Counted from the stretch's first letter, positions 1 through 10,628 are shown. The stretch is 64,000 nt of DNA from Thermoguttaceae bacterium (GCA_017447865.1 JAFSMO010000045.1:1-64000); one strand, 5' to 3'. Notes: generated from the letters alone by a model not told the origin. Made by a program: numbers and translations.

Positions 1-3000
1 CGCCCGCCTTCAGTTTCTTCGTGGTCCACTTCGTCGATCCGTTTGCTACACGATACCGCACCGCGTCCGGCATGGGACTGCCATCTTCCCAGCTGATCGT
101 GACTTTCTTGCCGTTGATTGTGATTTCAGTGTCATCAGGTTCGTCCGTTTTTGCGGACCGGGTGAGGCTGAAATCGGAATTGCTGTAAGAGCCCGTACCT
201 GTCGCCATCACGCGGAAGTAATACGTCGTGTCAGCACGCAGACCACCGACGGTGGAAGTCCCCGCCGAAACGCTCTTTGTGGTCGCGTTGGAGAAATCCT
301 GGTTTGTCGAGTACTGCAGCGAGTACCCCGAGGCGTTCGCCACACTGCCGACCGTGACGTCGATCTCTTTGGGACCGAGGGTATTGACACTCAGAGACGG
401 TGCCAGCAACTTGCTCGGAGTTTTTACGGATTTCGTGACGCTGTAGTCCGAGTTGCAGTAATTTCCCGAACCGGTGGCCATTACCCGGAAATAATAAGTT
501 GTGTTTTCGTTCAGGCTGCTGATGGTCCTGGTGCCAGCAGAAACATTCATGGTCGTCGCGTTGGTGAAATTCGAGTTTGTCGAGTATTGGAGCGTGTACC
601 CCGATGCGTTCGACACCGCACCAACCGTGACATTAATCGCGTTGGCACCGTTTGCAATGACGCTCAGAGACGGAGCAGGCAGCTTGCTGGCGGTTTTGGC
701 GGATTTCGACGTGTAATTCGAATCACAGTAATCACCCGTACCAGTAGCCATTACCCGGAAATAGTACCAGGTATTTTCATTCAGGCCGCTGATGGTCATA
801 GTACCAGCCGAAACACTTCTGGTTACCGAGTTGGAGAAATTCGAGTTTGTCGAGTATTCCAGGGTGTATCCAGATGCGTTCGCCACACTGCCAACCGTGA
901 CGTCAATCGCGTTGGTGCCATTCGTAGTGAGACTCAAAGATGGCGCCGACAGCTTGCCGGGAGTTTTTACGGATTTCGTGGCGTAGTCCGAGTTGCTGTA
1001 ATTTCCCGTACCGGTGGCCATTACCCGGATATAATAAGTCGTGTTTTCGCTCAAGCTGCTGATGGTCGTGGTTCCTGGAGAAACACTCATGGTCGTCGCG
1101 TTGGCGAAATTCTGGTTTGTCGAATACTGCAGCGTGTACCCCGAGGCATTCGAAACGCTGCCAACAGTGACGGAAATGGAGCGGGAATCAATCACACTGG
1201 CGTTTAACGTCGGAGTGGAAAGTTTGGCAGTTCGGGTAACCGTCAAAGTGTAATCTCCCTGAGTGCCATTGGAGGTCGAGCTGCCAGCTGAGGTTGGATT
1301 ATAATCTTTATTGTCGTAAGAACTTACGCCAAGATAATAGGTTCCTGCGGCGGAAGGAGTCCAGGTCAATGACGAATAATTGCCATCTCCTCCATCATCA
1401 TTATAGGCAAGCTGGGTACTGATGGAATCAAACAGACGAATATACGTATCGACCGCGGTTCCACCAGCTGGCTTAGACGTTGTAAAAGTATACCTCCGGC
1501 CAATATCCGAGCTGGAAATGACCAGTTTGTAAATATCGACATCTTTCAGGCCGGACGTGCCTTCGCCGAGTTTGTCTGTAAAAGTAAACGCGTCGTTTGT
1601 GAAGGTAATGGCTTTAGCATTTGAAAATGTGTCGCCAACATTGTCGATCGCAGGAATCGTTACCGAAGTCACTGCGTAATCCGAATCGGCATAGCTGCCT
1701 GAGCCGACCGCCTTCACACGGACATCGTACGTCAGTCCCGATGAGCCTGTAAATGTACTTGAGGTGCCAGTAACGTTCTGCGTTGTCCAGGTTGAGTCAG
1801 TGGAAAGTTTATACTCGAACGAGTAACGCGAAGCACCCGACACGCTGCTCCACGAGACAGAAACGGTCTTGTCATTTACTACTGGTGTGTTCAATGACGG
1901 CTTGGACAATACGGTCATATTGCCATACTCACAGGCCCCCATATCAATTACGTCATTGATAATACGAGGTTTCCCCTGAAGGTCCCTTTTAGACGACATT
2001 TCAGCATTGGAAGTTACTCCAAAAGCCGTATAGGCGAGGCTGTTAGACCCGGCATTTACAGCGACAGAATTAGACGAGAGGGAATAGTTCCAGTTTTGCC
2101 AGGTGTTTTTGGTCCAGGATCCTGCGGTCACCGTATTCAAGGAAACAAAACCGGGGTTCTGAACGGAACTGGCATTACCGATATAATTCCCGGATCCTGA
2201 AACGAGGTTGGTGACATCCCCGTTTCCGATCAAACTGTTATTGACTGTAACCGTTTCATCCGCTTCGATGTCCGATTCGGCCGAACCGGCAGTATTCAGT
2301 GCAATAATCGAGTTCTCAATTTTGTGTGTATCTCTGCCACTCCCGAAATAGATAGCGCCTGCGTAGGAAGAAGCGATATTTCCGGCAATCGTGCTGTTGT
2401 ACACAAGGACTTGGCCATAACTGTACCCGACGCCGTAGTTATAGGCTTTGTTGCCGATGATAGCACTATTTAAAAGCGTAGTAATCGCACAGGAATAGGT
2501 GGCCATAAAAACAGCGCTGCTATTGTTCGCTTTGTTTCCGGCAACCAGTGAGGAAGTGATATTGAGTCTGGCAGTTTTTTCTTTCATATAACTGATACCG
2601 CCGCTATTCGCCTCATTCCCGGTCAACGTGGAATCGAAAACATAAATGTGTGTACTGGCTGTTTCTGAATAGAAGACACCGCCGTTCCCGCTTGCGTAGT
2701 TGTCATACACGTTGCAGGAATGAAGTTCCAATGTGCCTTCGACAAGGAACACTCCACCGTTTCCAGTGACGTTTCCGCCGGTCAAATTCAGGCCGATCAA
2801 GGCAACTGGCGTGGTATCATTACCGCCGCAGACATTGAACAAACGTCCCGAAGATGTCGTTATAACAATACCAAGTTCATCGCCATCAATGGTCATCGAA
2901 TTACCGATTACCAATTCCCCATTGGTAAGCGTAATCGTTTTATTGGCAAGGGAAGTATCAAACTCAATCATATTGATTTCCAGTTCCCCTGCATAAGCAA

Positions 3001-5677
3001 TCGCCTCACGAAGCGTAATCACACCGTCATACACATTGATAACGTCTTGCGTCGAAGTAACCGTGATTACGGATTGTCCAGCCAAACTGAATTTTTCAGA
3101 GACGCGGACGACATTATCAGTCACGGACGAGTATGTATTTCCATTCGTGTCTGAAGCAACGCATTTAAGATACTGATTCAGACAGGACTCGTCCGGAGTG
3201 AATGAACTGGCTGTGGCGTTTTCAATCAAAACAAAACCACTGGTTTTACTGGAGGAACGATACCATTGATAGGATACTTGCACATAAGGAGGATTGGGGA
3301 TGGCCTGAATCGTCTCGTTCAGATTCGGGGATTTCGTGGAAAGTGTCAATCCCGTAAAGTTCTCAATTAGATTCGACTGTTCATACGCCCCAATATCAAT
3401 CACGCTGCCTGTCAGACGGGAGTTTATGCCTGTAACGTCCGTTTTTTCTGACAATTTGCCGTTGAATGCGGAAATTGCTTTGGCGTTGGACCCGGCATTG
3501 ATGGCGATGGAGGTTGAACGATTCAGGTTCAAATCCCATGCCTTCCAGTCATCTTTGGTCCAGGTTCCCGTATTGGGAGTAAAACTCTTGAATCCCGGAT
3601 CGGCGACCGCATTTTTGGTGCCGCCAATGCATCCTGTTCCCAAGGTCAGCCCCTGCGCGTTTCCAATCAGAGAGTAGTTAATAACCATATCGCCGGCGAT
3701 AACCGCATCCGTCGGTTTTTGATCCGTATAGTTTCCGGCAATAATCGAGTTTTCGATGGTATGCGTATTGAAGTCACATCCCAGATTCAACGCGGAAGCT
3801 TTGGTATTCCCTGCAATCGTACTGCTCTGGATGTTGCAGGTTCCATAATTATCAATGGCACCGCCCTGGTTGCCGGCCAGAACGCTGTTCAGCACATTGA
3901 TAACGGCACAACTCCAGCTGGCATAGAACACTCCTCCCCTATTATATACCGCACTGTTTCCTGCTGCCGTGCTGGAGGTGAAATTGATGGAACTCGTTCT
4001 TTCTTTTAATGCGATGACACCGCCATAGTCTGCGGTGTTTCCAATGAATTGGGAATCCTCTACGTTTATCTTGGTGCTGGCCGTTTGACTGTAAATCGCA
4101 CCTCCATAAGTGTACACGCTTGTTGAGCTCGCCTGGTTATTTTCAAACTTGCACTGTTTTATGGTAAGGCTTCCGGAAGCCAGGATCGAGCCTCCAGACC
4201 CATTCGTGAAGCCATCAACCAAAGCCAGGCCCTGCAGAGTAACCGGTGCTGAGGTGGTTCCCCCCGAAATCGTAAAGTGCCGGCAGCCATCGGCCGCTTT
4301 GATCGTAATACCGGGAGTTTTCGTTGTTTCGTTGTAGAGGTCCGAAGCGTCGATGATGACTCCAGTCGAAATGGTCAGTTCTGAGTCAAGCTGAATAACA
4401 TCGCCGGCACTGAAAACGTCCTTGCTGAAAACGATGCGGTCCCCAGCTTTGGCATTGGCGATGGCTTCCCGGAGGGAAATGACTCCATCATTGGCGTTTA
4501 CTGTATCGGCTTTGGTCGTTACCGTCGTTTTGGCGGAACTGCCGACCGTTCCGGTGAGGACATAACTGCCAAGGCTCCCGTAGCTGCTGTAGAAGGTACC
4601 GCAGCCATCATTTTGGGCCTGAATGTAGTACGTCCCAGCCGCAAGATTTCTTACTAAAATTTCGGACGAAAGGGAAGTCGTGGATGCATTGGAGGCGATC
4701 TGACTCCCGGAGGAGTTGTATAATTTCAGCTGCGTATCCAGACTGCAGTTGTACGAGGATGGCGACATCTTGATGTACAAGTCGCTTGTCTTCGTAAGAA
4801 CGACTTTGAAGTAGTCCGAATCGGTATTCTGCTCAATGATCCCTTCAGCGTAGAATTCGTTATAGCCATTCACCGAAAGGGTCGTGGCGGTACTGGTTGT
4901 ATCGCCGTAATCGTCGGGACGATATCCAAAACCATTATTCGTTGTAATAATATAAAGGTCGTCCTCTTTGTTTGTCGCTCCAGTGTACTCACCTTTGGAC
5001 CATTGCTGAACGGGACCGTTTCCACTGCCCATAATGGGTGACCAGCCATTCGCCCCGGGGTAGTATTCCTGCGTGGAGGTTGAGTCGTGCGACAAGCCGA
5101 GGGAATGGCCCACTTCGTGAGCAATGGTGACCGCAACGGAATAGGTCGAGTGGCAGTTCGAACTAAAAACGAATGCGGGCACATCCGTCTGATAAGTATA
5201 TGAACCGACATACGCTACCCCTGTAGTGCTGTCAGAATTTGTGTACCAGTCTGTCGCACGGCCGCCGATCGCAACACGAATCCCGTTGTTGTTCGTGAAG
5301 GAGCTTTCATCTGTGGTTACGTCAACATCAAACGAAGCGAAATACTCCGCAGTATATGCCCAAATCTCCTGAATGTTATCGAGCTCCTGATCGCTGAAGG
5401 CTGCATCTGAATCGAGACTGTAGGCAGGAGTCTCGATTTCCTGGAGGGAATGACTGGAATTCCAGTTGGTATTTGTGGTTGTGTGTCCGTCAAAATCAAG
5501 GTAGATCACGTGGGCGGCACTCTCGTTGCTGTGAAGAGAAAACGCGGTGGCAGGCGAAACACTCAGAAGAGTGCGCTCCTCCAAAAACTCCAAACGGCAG
5601 TTGTGGTGTTTCTGCGCACTGGGACGGTGATTCTTGTGGTTCAGCAGAGAAAAGAATTTCTCGATCGACTTAAGCAT
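1..5677 (-). CDS. Giant secreted zinc metalloprotease with two beta-helix blocks and FN3 repeats (3' end outside window)
   Basis: The frame is open from an ATG at 5677 to the left edge (about 1892 residues seen), so the C-terminus is missing. The N-terminus carries the planctomycete signature LEFLEERTLLSV (about residues 29-40). A metzincin-type zinc site HEVGHSLGLSHD lies at residues 187-198 (HExxHxxGxxH), so extracellular proteolysis is likely. After it I read, in order: a pre-peptidase-like beta domain (about 260-380); a parallel beta-helix / choice-of-anchor-type block with SLREAIANA, SIIAGN and INAGS motifs (about 390-760); a second copy of that block (about 870-1240); an FN3-like domain; another pre-peptidase-like domain (about 1340-1475); then about four FN3 repeats of the type ANASGYTLQYSTN. 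The last bases match a module of the neighbouring gene at about 7010-7210, so a similar C-terminus is expected. I translated by eye; the frame agrees at both ends, but an internal indel cannot be wholly excluded. Confidence 0.85.
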   Translation of the reverse strand, partial: MLKSIEKFFSLLNHKNHRPSAQKHHNCRLEFLEERTLLSVSPATAFSLHSNESAAHVIYLDFDGHTTTNTNWNSSHSLQEIETPAYSLDSDAAFSDQELDNIQEIWAYTAEYFASFDVDVTTDESSFTNNNGIRVAIGGRATDWYTNSDSTTGVAYVGSYTYQTDVPAFVFSSNCHSTYSVAVTIAHEVGHSLGLSHDSTSTQEYYPGANGWSPIMGSGNGPVQQWSKGEYTGATNKEDDLYIITTNNGFGYRPDDYGDTTSTATTLSVNGYNEFYAEGIIEQNTDSDYFKVVLTKTSDLYIKMSPSSYNCSLDTQLKLYNSSGSQIASNASTTSLSSEILVRNLAAGTYYIQAQNDGCGTFYSSYGSLGSYVLTGTVGSSAKTTVTTKADTVNANDGVISLREAIANAKAGDRIVFSKDVFSAGDVIQLDSELTISTGVIIDASDLYNETTKTPGITIKAADGCRHFTISGGTTSAPVTLQGLALVDGFTNGSGGSILASGSLTIKQCKFENNQASSTSVYTYGGAIYSQTASTKINVEDSQFIGNTADYGGVIALKERTSSINFTSSTAAGNSAVYNRGGVFYASWSCAVINVLNSVLAGNQGGAIDNYGTCNIQSSTIAGNTKASALNLGCDFNTHTIENSIIAGNYTDQKPTDAVIAGDMVINYSLIGNAQGLTLGTGCIGGTKNAVADPGFKSFTPNTGTWTKDDWKAWDLNLNRSTSIAINAGSNAKAISAFNGKLSEKTDVTGINSRLTGSVIDIGAYEQSNLIENFTGLTLSTKSPNLNETIQAIPNPPYVQVSYQWYRSSSKTSGFVLIENATASSFTPDESCLNQYLKCVASDTNGNTYSSVTDNVVRVSEKFSLAGQSVITVTSTQDVINVYDGVITLREAIAYAGELEINMIEFDTSLANKTITLTNGELVIGNSMTIDGDELGIVITTSSGRLFNVCGGNDTTPVALIGLNLTGGNVTGNGGVFLVEGTLELHSCNVYDNYASGNGGVFYSETASTHIYVFDSTLTGNEANSGGISYMKEKTARLNITSSLVAGNKANNSSAVFMATYSCAITTLLNSAIIGNKAYNYGVGYSYGQVLVYNSTIAGNIASSYAGAIYFGSGRDTHKIENSIIALNTAGSAESDIEADETVTVNNSLIGNGDVTNLVSGSGNYIGNASSVQNPGFVSLNTVTAGSWTKNTWQNWNYSLSSNSVAVNAGSNSLAYTAFGVTSNAEMSSKRDLQGKPRIINDVIDMGACEYGNMTVLSKPSLNTPVVNDKTVSVSWSSVSGASRYSFEYKLSTDSTWTTQNVTGTSSTFTGSSGLTYDVRVKAVGSGSYADSDYAVTSVTIPAIDNVGDTFSNAKAITFTNDAFTFTDKLGEGTSGLKDVDIYKLVISSSDIGRRYTFTTSKPAGGTAVDTYIRLFDSISTQLAYNDDGGDGNYSSLTWTPSAAGTYYLGVSSYDNKDYNPTSAGSSTSNGTQGDYTLTVTRTAKLSTPTLNASVIDSRSISVTVGSVSNASGYTLQYSTNQNFANATTMSVSPGTTTISSLSENTTYYIRVMATGTGNYSNSDYATKSVKTPGKLSAPSLSLTTNGTNAIDVTVGSVANASGYTLEYSTNSNFSNSVTRSVSAGTMTISGLNENTWYYFRVMATGTGDYCDSNYTSKSAKTASKLPAPSLSVIANGANAINVTVGAVSNASGYTLQYSTNSNFTNATTMNVSAGTRTISSLNENTTYYFRVMATGSGNYCNSDYSVTKSVKTPSKLLAPSLSVNTLGPKEIDVTVGSVANASGYSLQYSTNQDFSNATTKSVSAGTSTVGGLRADTTYYFRVMATGTGSYSNSDFSLTRSAKTDEPDDTEITINGKKVTISWEDGSPMPDAVRYRVANGSTKWTTKKLKAG

Positions 5678-5730
5678 AAAAAACTCCCTTAAATTATAGG
5701 ACATTCACAGGATAGGTTATATAAATCTTT

Positions 5731-5758
5731 ATTATAATGAATTTTATTATTGTTTCAA
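5731..5758 (-). promoter_or_regulatory. Sigma70-type promoter of the metalloprotease gene
   Basis: On the minus strand TTGAAA and TATAAT are separated by 16 bases. Transcription would start near 5724 and give a leader of about 47 bases. A GGGAG Shine-Dalgarno sequence lies just before the ATG. Confidence 0.55.
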
Positions 5759-5879
5759 TAGGTTGTATAAAAAAAACAGAAAATTTTTCGCAAAAAAGAA
5801 GAATATCAATAATTCAAGATAGACAAATTGCACAACAGATAACAAGAACGACACAAATTTAAAAATGTCCCATCTTTTA

Positions 5880-5927
5880 AGTGGCAAGTAATTAGCGCAC
5901 GAAGTGTACAACTAACTGCTTGCCACT
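5880..5927. terminator. Inverted repeat between the two giant genes
   Basis: AGTGGCAAG (5880-5888) pairs perfectly with CTTGCCACT (5919-5927) around a 30-base loop. It lies just downstream of the cysteine-peptidase gene. No clear U-run follows in the direction of transcription, so a termination role is only possible. The rest of 5678-5971 is AT-rich and shows no gene. Confidence 0.35.
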
Positions 5928-5971
5928 AAACGTTTCGCGATAAGCGCTGACGAAATAACTTCAACGGTCTG

Positions 5972-8900
5972 TTATTTCGTTTTCACGGAAACCGCTTTGG
6001 ACCACGCCGTCGTGCAAACCCCGTCCGAGGCGTTGATCTGAAGTTTCTGCTGTATACCGACCGGGACGTTTGTGAACGTCAGCGTGCCGTACGCAAAGGT
6101 GACAGTCATGCCGCTGTAGTCAAACGAACCCGAGCCTGTCCCATGTTGCAAATTGATGGTCGCTGAGCCGAACTTGTCGGACACTATGTTCAGCATCGGG
6201 GCTTCCTTGAGATTCGTGCCGTAGTAGTTCGTCACATTCAAGTTGAACGAACTGCTCGTCATGGATTTTTTGTCCAAAGCCGTTTTCGGCAAAGCCAGCG
6301 TTTCGGCAGGCAGATCGTTACTGACCGCGGAGGCCTCGAACTGTTTGTCCTTGGTCGCGAAGACCCGGATTCGGTACTCGTTGCCCCCCTTCAGCTTCTG
6401 GATCGTGAAGATATTGCCCGTCGCTTTGGTCGTGGCGTTCGTCCATTTCTTGCCGTTGAGCGAGTACTGAATCGTATACGTCTGAGCCTTTGTTATGGAG
6501 TTTTTGCCATAAACGGAGGTCCACGCGATATCGATCTCTGTGTCACTTATAGCCGTGGCATAAATGAGCGTCGGGGTCTGGTAGCACGTCTTGATCGTCT
6601 TCACACTCAGGGTCGAAGACGGGGTGGAAAAGCTCTGACCATCGGAGAAAGTAACCTGCACTTTGTACGCCGTGTTGCTGTTCATTTCCGTGAACGTGAA
6701 CAGACCGTTGTTAAACGTGACGTATCCGCCGTTGGTCAACTCAGCCTCCCCTTGTTGATTCTGAATGTCCACCTCTGTCTGTGCGCCGTTAACCGTTACG
6801 ATCGCTTGTGTTACATTCGCGGCGAGATTCTTGGCGGCGTAGTTCGTGACGCTCACCTGGAACGTATCGTCTTTGATCTCCTTCTTGTCCGCCTTCAGTT
6901 TCGGCTGATCCAGCACGACCGCGGTGGTTTGCAGAATGTTGGTTTCCTGCTGATCCAGAAGGACCTGGATTTCGTAATTGGTCCCAACTTTCGCGTTGAA
7001 AGAGAACTCCGTGACGCCCGCCTTCAGTTTCTTCGTGGTCCACTTCGCCGATCCCGTCGCTACGCGATACCGCACCGCGTCCGGCATGGGATTGTTATCA
7101 GCCCAGATAACGTAAACTTTCTTGCCGATGACAGTGACTACAGCTCCGTCATCTTCATCAATTGTGGTTGCCGATTTTGTTATGCTGAAATCGGAGTTAC
7201 TGTATTTTCCCGAACCGATTGCCATTACGCGGAAGTAATACGTTGTTTGGGAATCCAGGCCGATGATGTTAACAAGGTTTGTGACCTTTGCAGAAGAGAG
7301 AGTCTGAGTGCTGGCATCTGTAAAGTCGGAGTTGGTCGAGTACTCGAGCAATAATCCAGAAGCGTTCGCAACTTTGTCGATCGTAAGAGAAACTGAATTG
7401 TCGCCCGTTGCTCTGACGCTGAACGTGGGAGTTGACAACTTGATAAAATCAGTTGTTACGGTTTCTGTCTCGCTATAAGCCGAGTTGATATATCCACCTG
7501 AAGCGGTTGCCCGCACGCGGAAGTAATACGTCGTTCCCGTTTTCAATCCACTAATGGCCATAGTGCCGGCCTTGACGGTCTTGGTTGTTGCACTGGCAAA
7601 GTTCGAGTTGGTCGAGTACTGAAGAGTGTAACCCGAAGCATTCGCCACGTTGCCGACAGTAACGGAAACGGAGGTCGTTCCCGCAGCACTGACGCTCAGC
7701 GCTGGTGAATCCAATACCGCTGCGGAGGAATTCAGGAAAGTAATTGTCTGGTGCTTGGCGCTATTGGTTGCACGAATTGGAAAAGCGACGGGATTATTGG
7801 ATGTGTAAAAGTACTTTGTCGTGTATGTGGTCTTTTCTACAGCAAGAGTAGTCCCATTGCCGTCTTTGAATGTCCACCCAGAGCCAAAACAAATGTCAAG
7901 GGCTTCCACATCCGGGTCAATTATAACGTATTCCAAATTGGAATTCCAACAATATAAGGAGCCCAACTCGGAATTGTTTGACAAATCCAGCGATGTTAAC
8001 TTGTTGGATTCACAACACAAAAGTGACAACTTCGTATTCTCCGATACATCCAGCGATGTCAACTGGTTGGATTCGCAATTCAAGACTCGCAGAGCGGTAT
8101 TTAGTGACACATTCAGCGATGTCAGCTGGTTGCATCTACAATCCAACGAGGTCAGTGCAGTATTCGTTGACACATCCAGCGTGGTCAAATTATTATTATC
8201 ACAAGATAGAAAGTCCAATGCCGTACACCCGGAAACGTTCAACCCATCCAACTGAAGGTTACCACACAGCATAAATGTCAATGCCGTGAATCCAGAGACA
8301 TCCAAAGTACCGACTAACTCTTCGTTAACCCAGGAAATACGTGTAACGCGCGTTTCACCGTCAATTGTTTTGAATGTAACGCCAGACCACGTAGAGGTAT
8401 CATTTGCATCATATCCAACATCGATTTTCCTGCCGTTCTTTTGTCCGCGGGCATCGGCCTGTTCCAGGAATGTTCTCAGCCGGTCAATCTCGCTGACAGG
8501 ATTATCACTATCCAGGAAAACAGATCTGGTCGCGCTATAATTCGAGTTACTGTAACTTCCCGAGCCGGTTGCCATGACGCGGAAGTAATACGTCGTGCCG
8601 GAACTCAAACCGCTAATGGTCGAAGAGCCCGCCAGGACTGTCTTGGTAGTCGCGTTGGTAAAGTTCGAGTTGGTCGAGTACTGAAGGGTATAACCCGAGG
8701 CATTCGCCACACTGCCGACGGTGACGGAAACCGAGGTGGAGTCTGTTACACTAACGCTCAACGTCGGTGTCGCCAGAGCAGGAGCGCCCAAGGTTACGGA
8801 TTGGTACTCGCTGTAATTCGAGTCCGTATAATTTCCGGAACCAATCGCCTGAACCCGGAAATAGTACGTTTGATTGGCCGTCAAATTGTTGATGGGCGTG

Positions 8901-10534
8901 GTGCCAGCTTGAACGGTCCTGGTGGTCGCGTTAGTAAAGCTCGAGTTGGTCGAGTATTGTAACTTGTATGATTCGGCATTCGCTACGTTGCCGACGGTAA
9001 CGGAAACGGAGGTAGAACTGGTGGAGCTGACGTTCAGAGATGGGGCATCCAACTGTCCACTCACAGGTTCCATCGGTGCCAAAAAAGCAAAGCTGTCAAG
9101 ATAGTACTCCCCATCGTAGTAATCCATTGGCAGTTTGTAATACTTTTTCGATCTGTCCCAGGTCAATTTGATATACGTCAAAGTATTTGGGGCTTTGATG
9201 CTTGTACTTACAGTATCTTGATCGTTGTCCGAATCCGTAATCAAAACACCTTGGTAGTATGATTGACTGGTAGTTGAATAACTTTCATCGTACACATATC
9301 CCCATGCGGTAACTGCGTGCCCAAGTTCGCCGTCAGTACGCTCCAGTTGTAAACCAATTCCATAGTCATTCTTGAACAGATCGGCCATGGTACTCATATT
9401 CGACCAGTCACTTCCCGTAACGCTGCAGAAGCCACCAATTGTTTCAAGGTCAACGTCCGTGTGAAATCCACCGCCGTCAGCATTGGGTTTCAACTGAGGA
9501 ATTTCATCGTTATAAGGATCAAAAATGCTAGGATAGTAAACACCGCTAAGGAACCAGGCTACTGAATAGAATGTGGAGTCCTGAGTTGCCCCAACATTCG
9601 TGAAATTATCTACGAAATGCTGGAAGACCGCATCCTCGTTCGCGAACGGTGTATCTCCATTCTCATCTTTCTTTGCCCAGCCTGTGTACCAGAGAACGTT
9701 TGCTGCAGCACCCGCCCAACACATAAGATCATCGTCATCATTACCATGGTCTTTCTCGGCATCGATGAAATTCCCCGAAATATCTCCATTGAATGTCCAG
9801 GTTTGCAGTTGATTGAAATCGGAAAGCGACAAACCGGCAACATACGCCCATTTATTTCCATCTAATTTAAATTTTCCTTTATAAGTATGTTCAACTTCCG
9901 AGGGTGCTTGCATTACCTCATTATTTGACACAACGGGAACGTCGGCAATTATTGGATCAGTTGTTACGATTGTCCGCTCCTCAATCACAGACATTGAACG
10001 ATCGTAAGCCACTTTTGCGCCTTCCGAAACGACAACCAGATTGTCCGTCTGGAAGGATTGGCCTGCAGGTTCCAGGACCTGGAACGAAATACTGCCGAAA
10101 TTGACTTCACCAGAATAAACCAGAGCAATATTTTCCTGGGTATTGAACAATGTGAGCATGGAGTCCCCATAGCCCACCACCGTGAGACTGCCGTAGAGGT
10201 CGGAATCGATGTCGATCACCAGTGCCGAGCCGTTCAGTTGGATAGTGTTGTCTGCCGCAGTTGTGTGAACGACCACCACGTCGTCCTCAGCCGTTTGGGC
10301 GGCTTGATCGATCGCCGCCTGCAGATTTTCAACCGTCAAGTCGGTCACATCAATGAAATTTGCGTCTTCCGCAATCTGGAAATTCGAATATGCAGCAGCC
10401 AGATCCTGGTAATCTCCCGCCGGAGAAACACTCAGCAGCGCACGTTCTTCCAGCGCCTCCAGGTGCAGGGAACGTTTGTATTGCGTCTGGGATTTGCGAT
10501 TTTTGTGAAAACGGAAATTTGAGTTCGCCGTCAT
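5972..10534 (-). CDS. Giant secreted papain-like cysteine peptidase with FN3 and leucine-rich repeats
   Basis: 1520 residues. The N-terminal signature LEALEERALLSV is at residues 25-36, as in many large exported planctomycete proteins. A papain-fold (IdeS/C39-like) peptidase domain covers about 240-490. The likely nucleophile is C272 in DLMCWAGAAANV, the His is H406 in LGHAVTAWGY, and an Asp lies near 435. Next come two FN3 repeats (about 496-690), a short LRR block of the LTSLDVS / LxxLxC type (about 735-880), two more FN3 repeats, and several beta-rich C-terminal modules. No membrane anchor is seen at the C-terminus. The Shine-Dalgarno AGGAGAG supports the start. The gene lies just upstream of, and in the same orientation as, the metalloprotease gene, and shares FN3 and C-terminal modules with it. 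Extracellular protein degradation or adhesion is inferred; the peptidase clan assignment is by motif only. Confidence 0.85.
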   Translation of the reverse strand: MTANSNFRFHKNRKSQTQYKRSLHLEALEERALLSVSPAGDYQDLAAAYSNFQIAEDANFIDVTDLTVENLQAAIDQAAQTAEDDVVVVHTTAADNTIQLNGSALVIDIDSDLYGSLTVVGYGDSMLTLFNTQENIALVYSGEVNFGSISFQVLEPAGQSFQTDNLVVVSEGAKVAYDRSMSVIEERTIVTTDPIIADVPVVSNNEVMQAPSEVEHTYKGKFKLDGNKWAYVAGLSLSDFNQLQTWTFNGDISGNFIDAEKDHGNDDDDLMCWAGAAANVLWYTGWAKKDENGDTPFANEDAVFQHFVDNFTNVGATQDSTFYSVAWFLSGVYYPSIFDPYNDEIPQLKPNADGGGFHTDVDLETIGGFCSVTGSDWSNMSTMADLFKNDYGIGLQLERTDGELGHAVTAWGYVYDESYSTTSQSYYQGVLITDSDNDQDTVSTSIKAPNTLTYIKLTWDRSKKYYKLPMDYYDGEYYLDSFAFLAPMEPVSGQLDAPSLNVSSTSSTSVSVTVGNVANAESYKLQYSTNSSFTNATTRTVQAGTTPINNLTANQTYYFRVQAIGSGNYTDSNYSEYQSVTLGAPALATPTLSVSVTDSTSVSVTVGSVANASGYTLQYSTNSNFTNATTKTVLAGSSTISGLSSGTTYYFRVMATGSGSYSNSNYSATRSVFLDSDNPVSEIDRLRTFLEQADARGQKNGRKIDVGYDANDTSTWSGVTFKTIDGETRVTRISWVNEELVGTLDVSGFTALTFMLCGNLQLDGLNVSGCTALDFLSCDNNNLTTLDVSTNTALTSLDCRCNQLTSLNVSLNTALRVLNCESNQLTSLDVSENTKLSLLCCESNKLTSLDLSNNSELGSLYCWNSNLEYVIIDPDVEALDICFGSGWTFKDGNGTTLAVEKTTYTTKYFYTSNNPVAFPIRATNSAKHQTITFLNSSAAVLDSPALSVSAAGTTSVSVTVGNVANASGYTLQYSTNSNFASATTKTVKAGTMAISGLKTGTTYYFRVRATASGGYINSAYSETETVTTDFIKLSTPTFSVRATGDNSVSLTIDKVANASGLLLEYSTNSDFTDASTQTLSSAKVTNLVNIIGLDSQTTYYFRVMAIGSGKYSNSDFSITKSATTIDEDDGAVVTVIGKKVYVIWADNNPMPDAVRYRVATGSAKWTTKKLKAGVTEFSFNAKVGTNYEIQVLLDQQETNILQTTAVVLDQPKLKADKKEIKDDTFQVSVTNYAAKNLAANVTQAIVTVNGAQTEVDIQNQQGEAELTNGGYVTFNNGLFTFTEMNSNTAYKVQVTFSDGQSFSTPSSTLSVKTIKTCYQTPTLIYATAISDTEIDIAWTSVYGKNSITKAQTYTIQYSLNGKKWTNATTKATGNIFTIQKLKGGNEYRIRVFATKDKQFEASAVSNDLPAETLALPKTALDKKSMTSSSFNLNVTNYYGTNLKEAPMLNIVSDKFGSATINLQHGTGSGSFDYSGMTVTFAYGTLTFTNVPVGIQQKLQINASDGVCTTAWSKAVSVKTK

Positions 10535-10600
10535 TGGATCTCTCCTGACTTTAAAAAAGGGCCTGAAAGATTAACATTACAAGTTTCTTAATTGGTATAT

Positions 10601-10628
10601 TTTATCCCATCGACAAAATTTGTCAAGC
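10601..10628 (-). promoter_or_regulatory. Promoter of the cysteine-peptidase gene
   Basis: TTGACA and TAAAAT on the minus strand are separated by 16 bases, about 70 bases upstream of the start codon. Confidence 0.65.
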
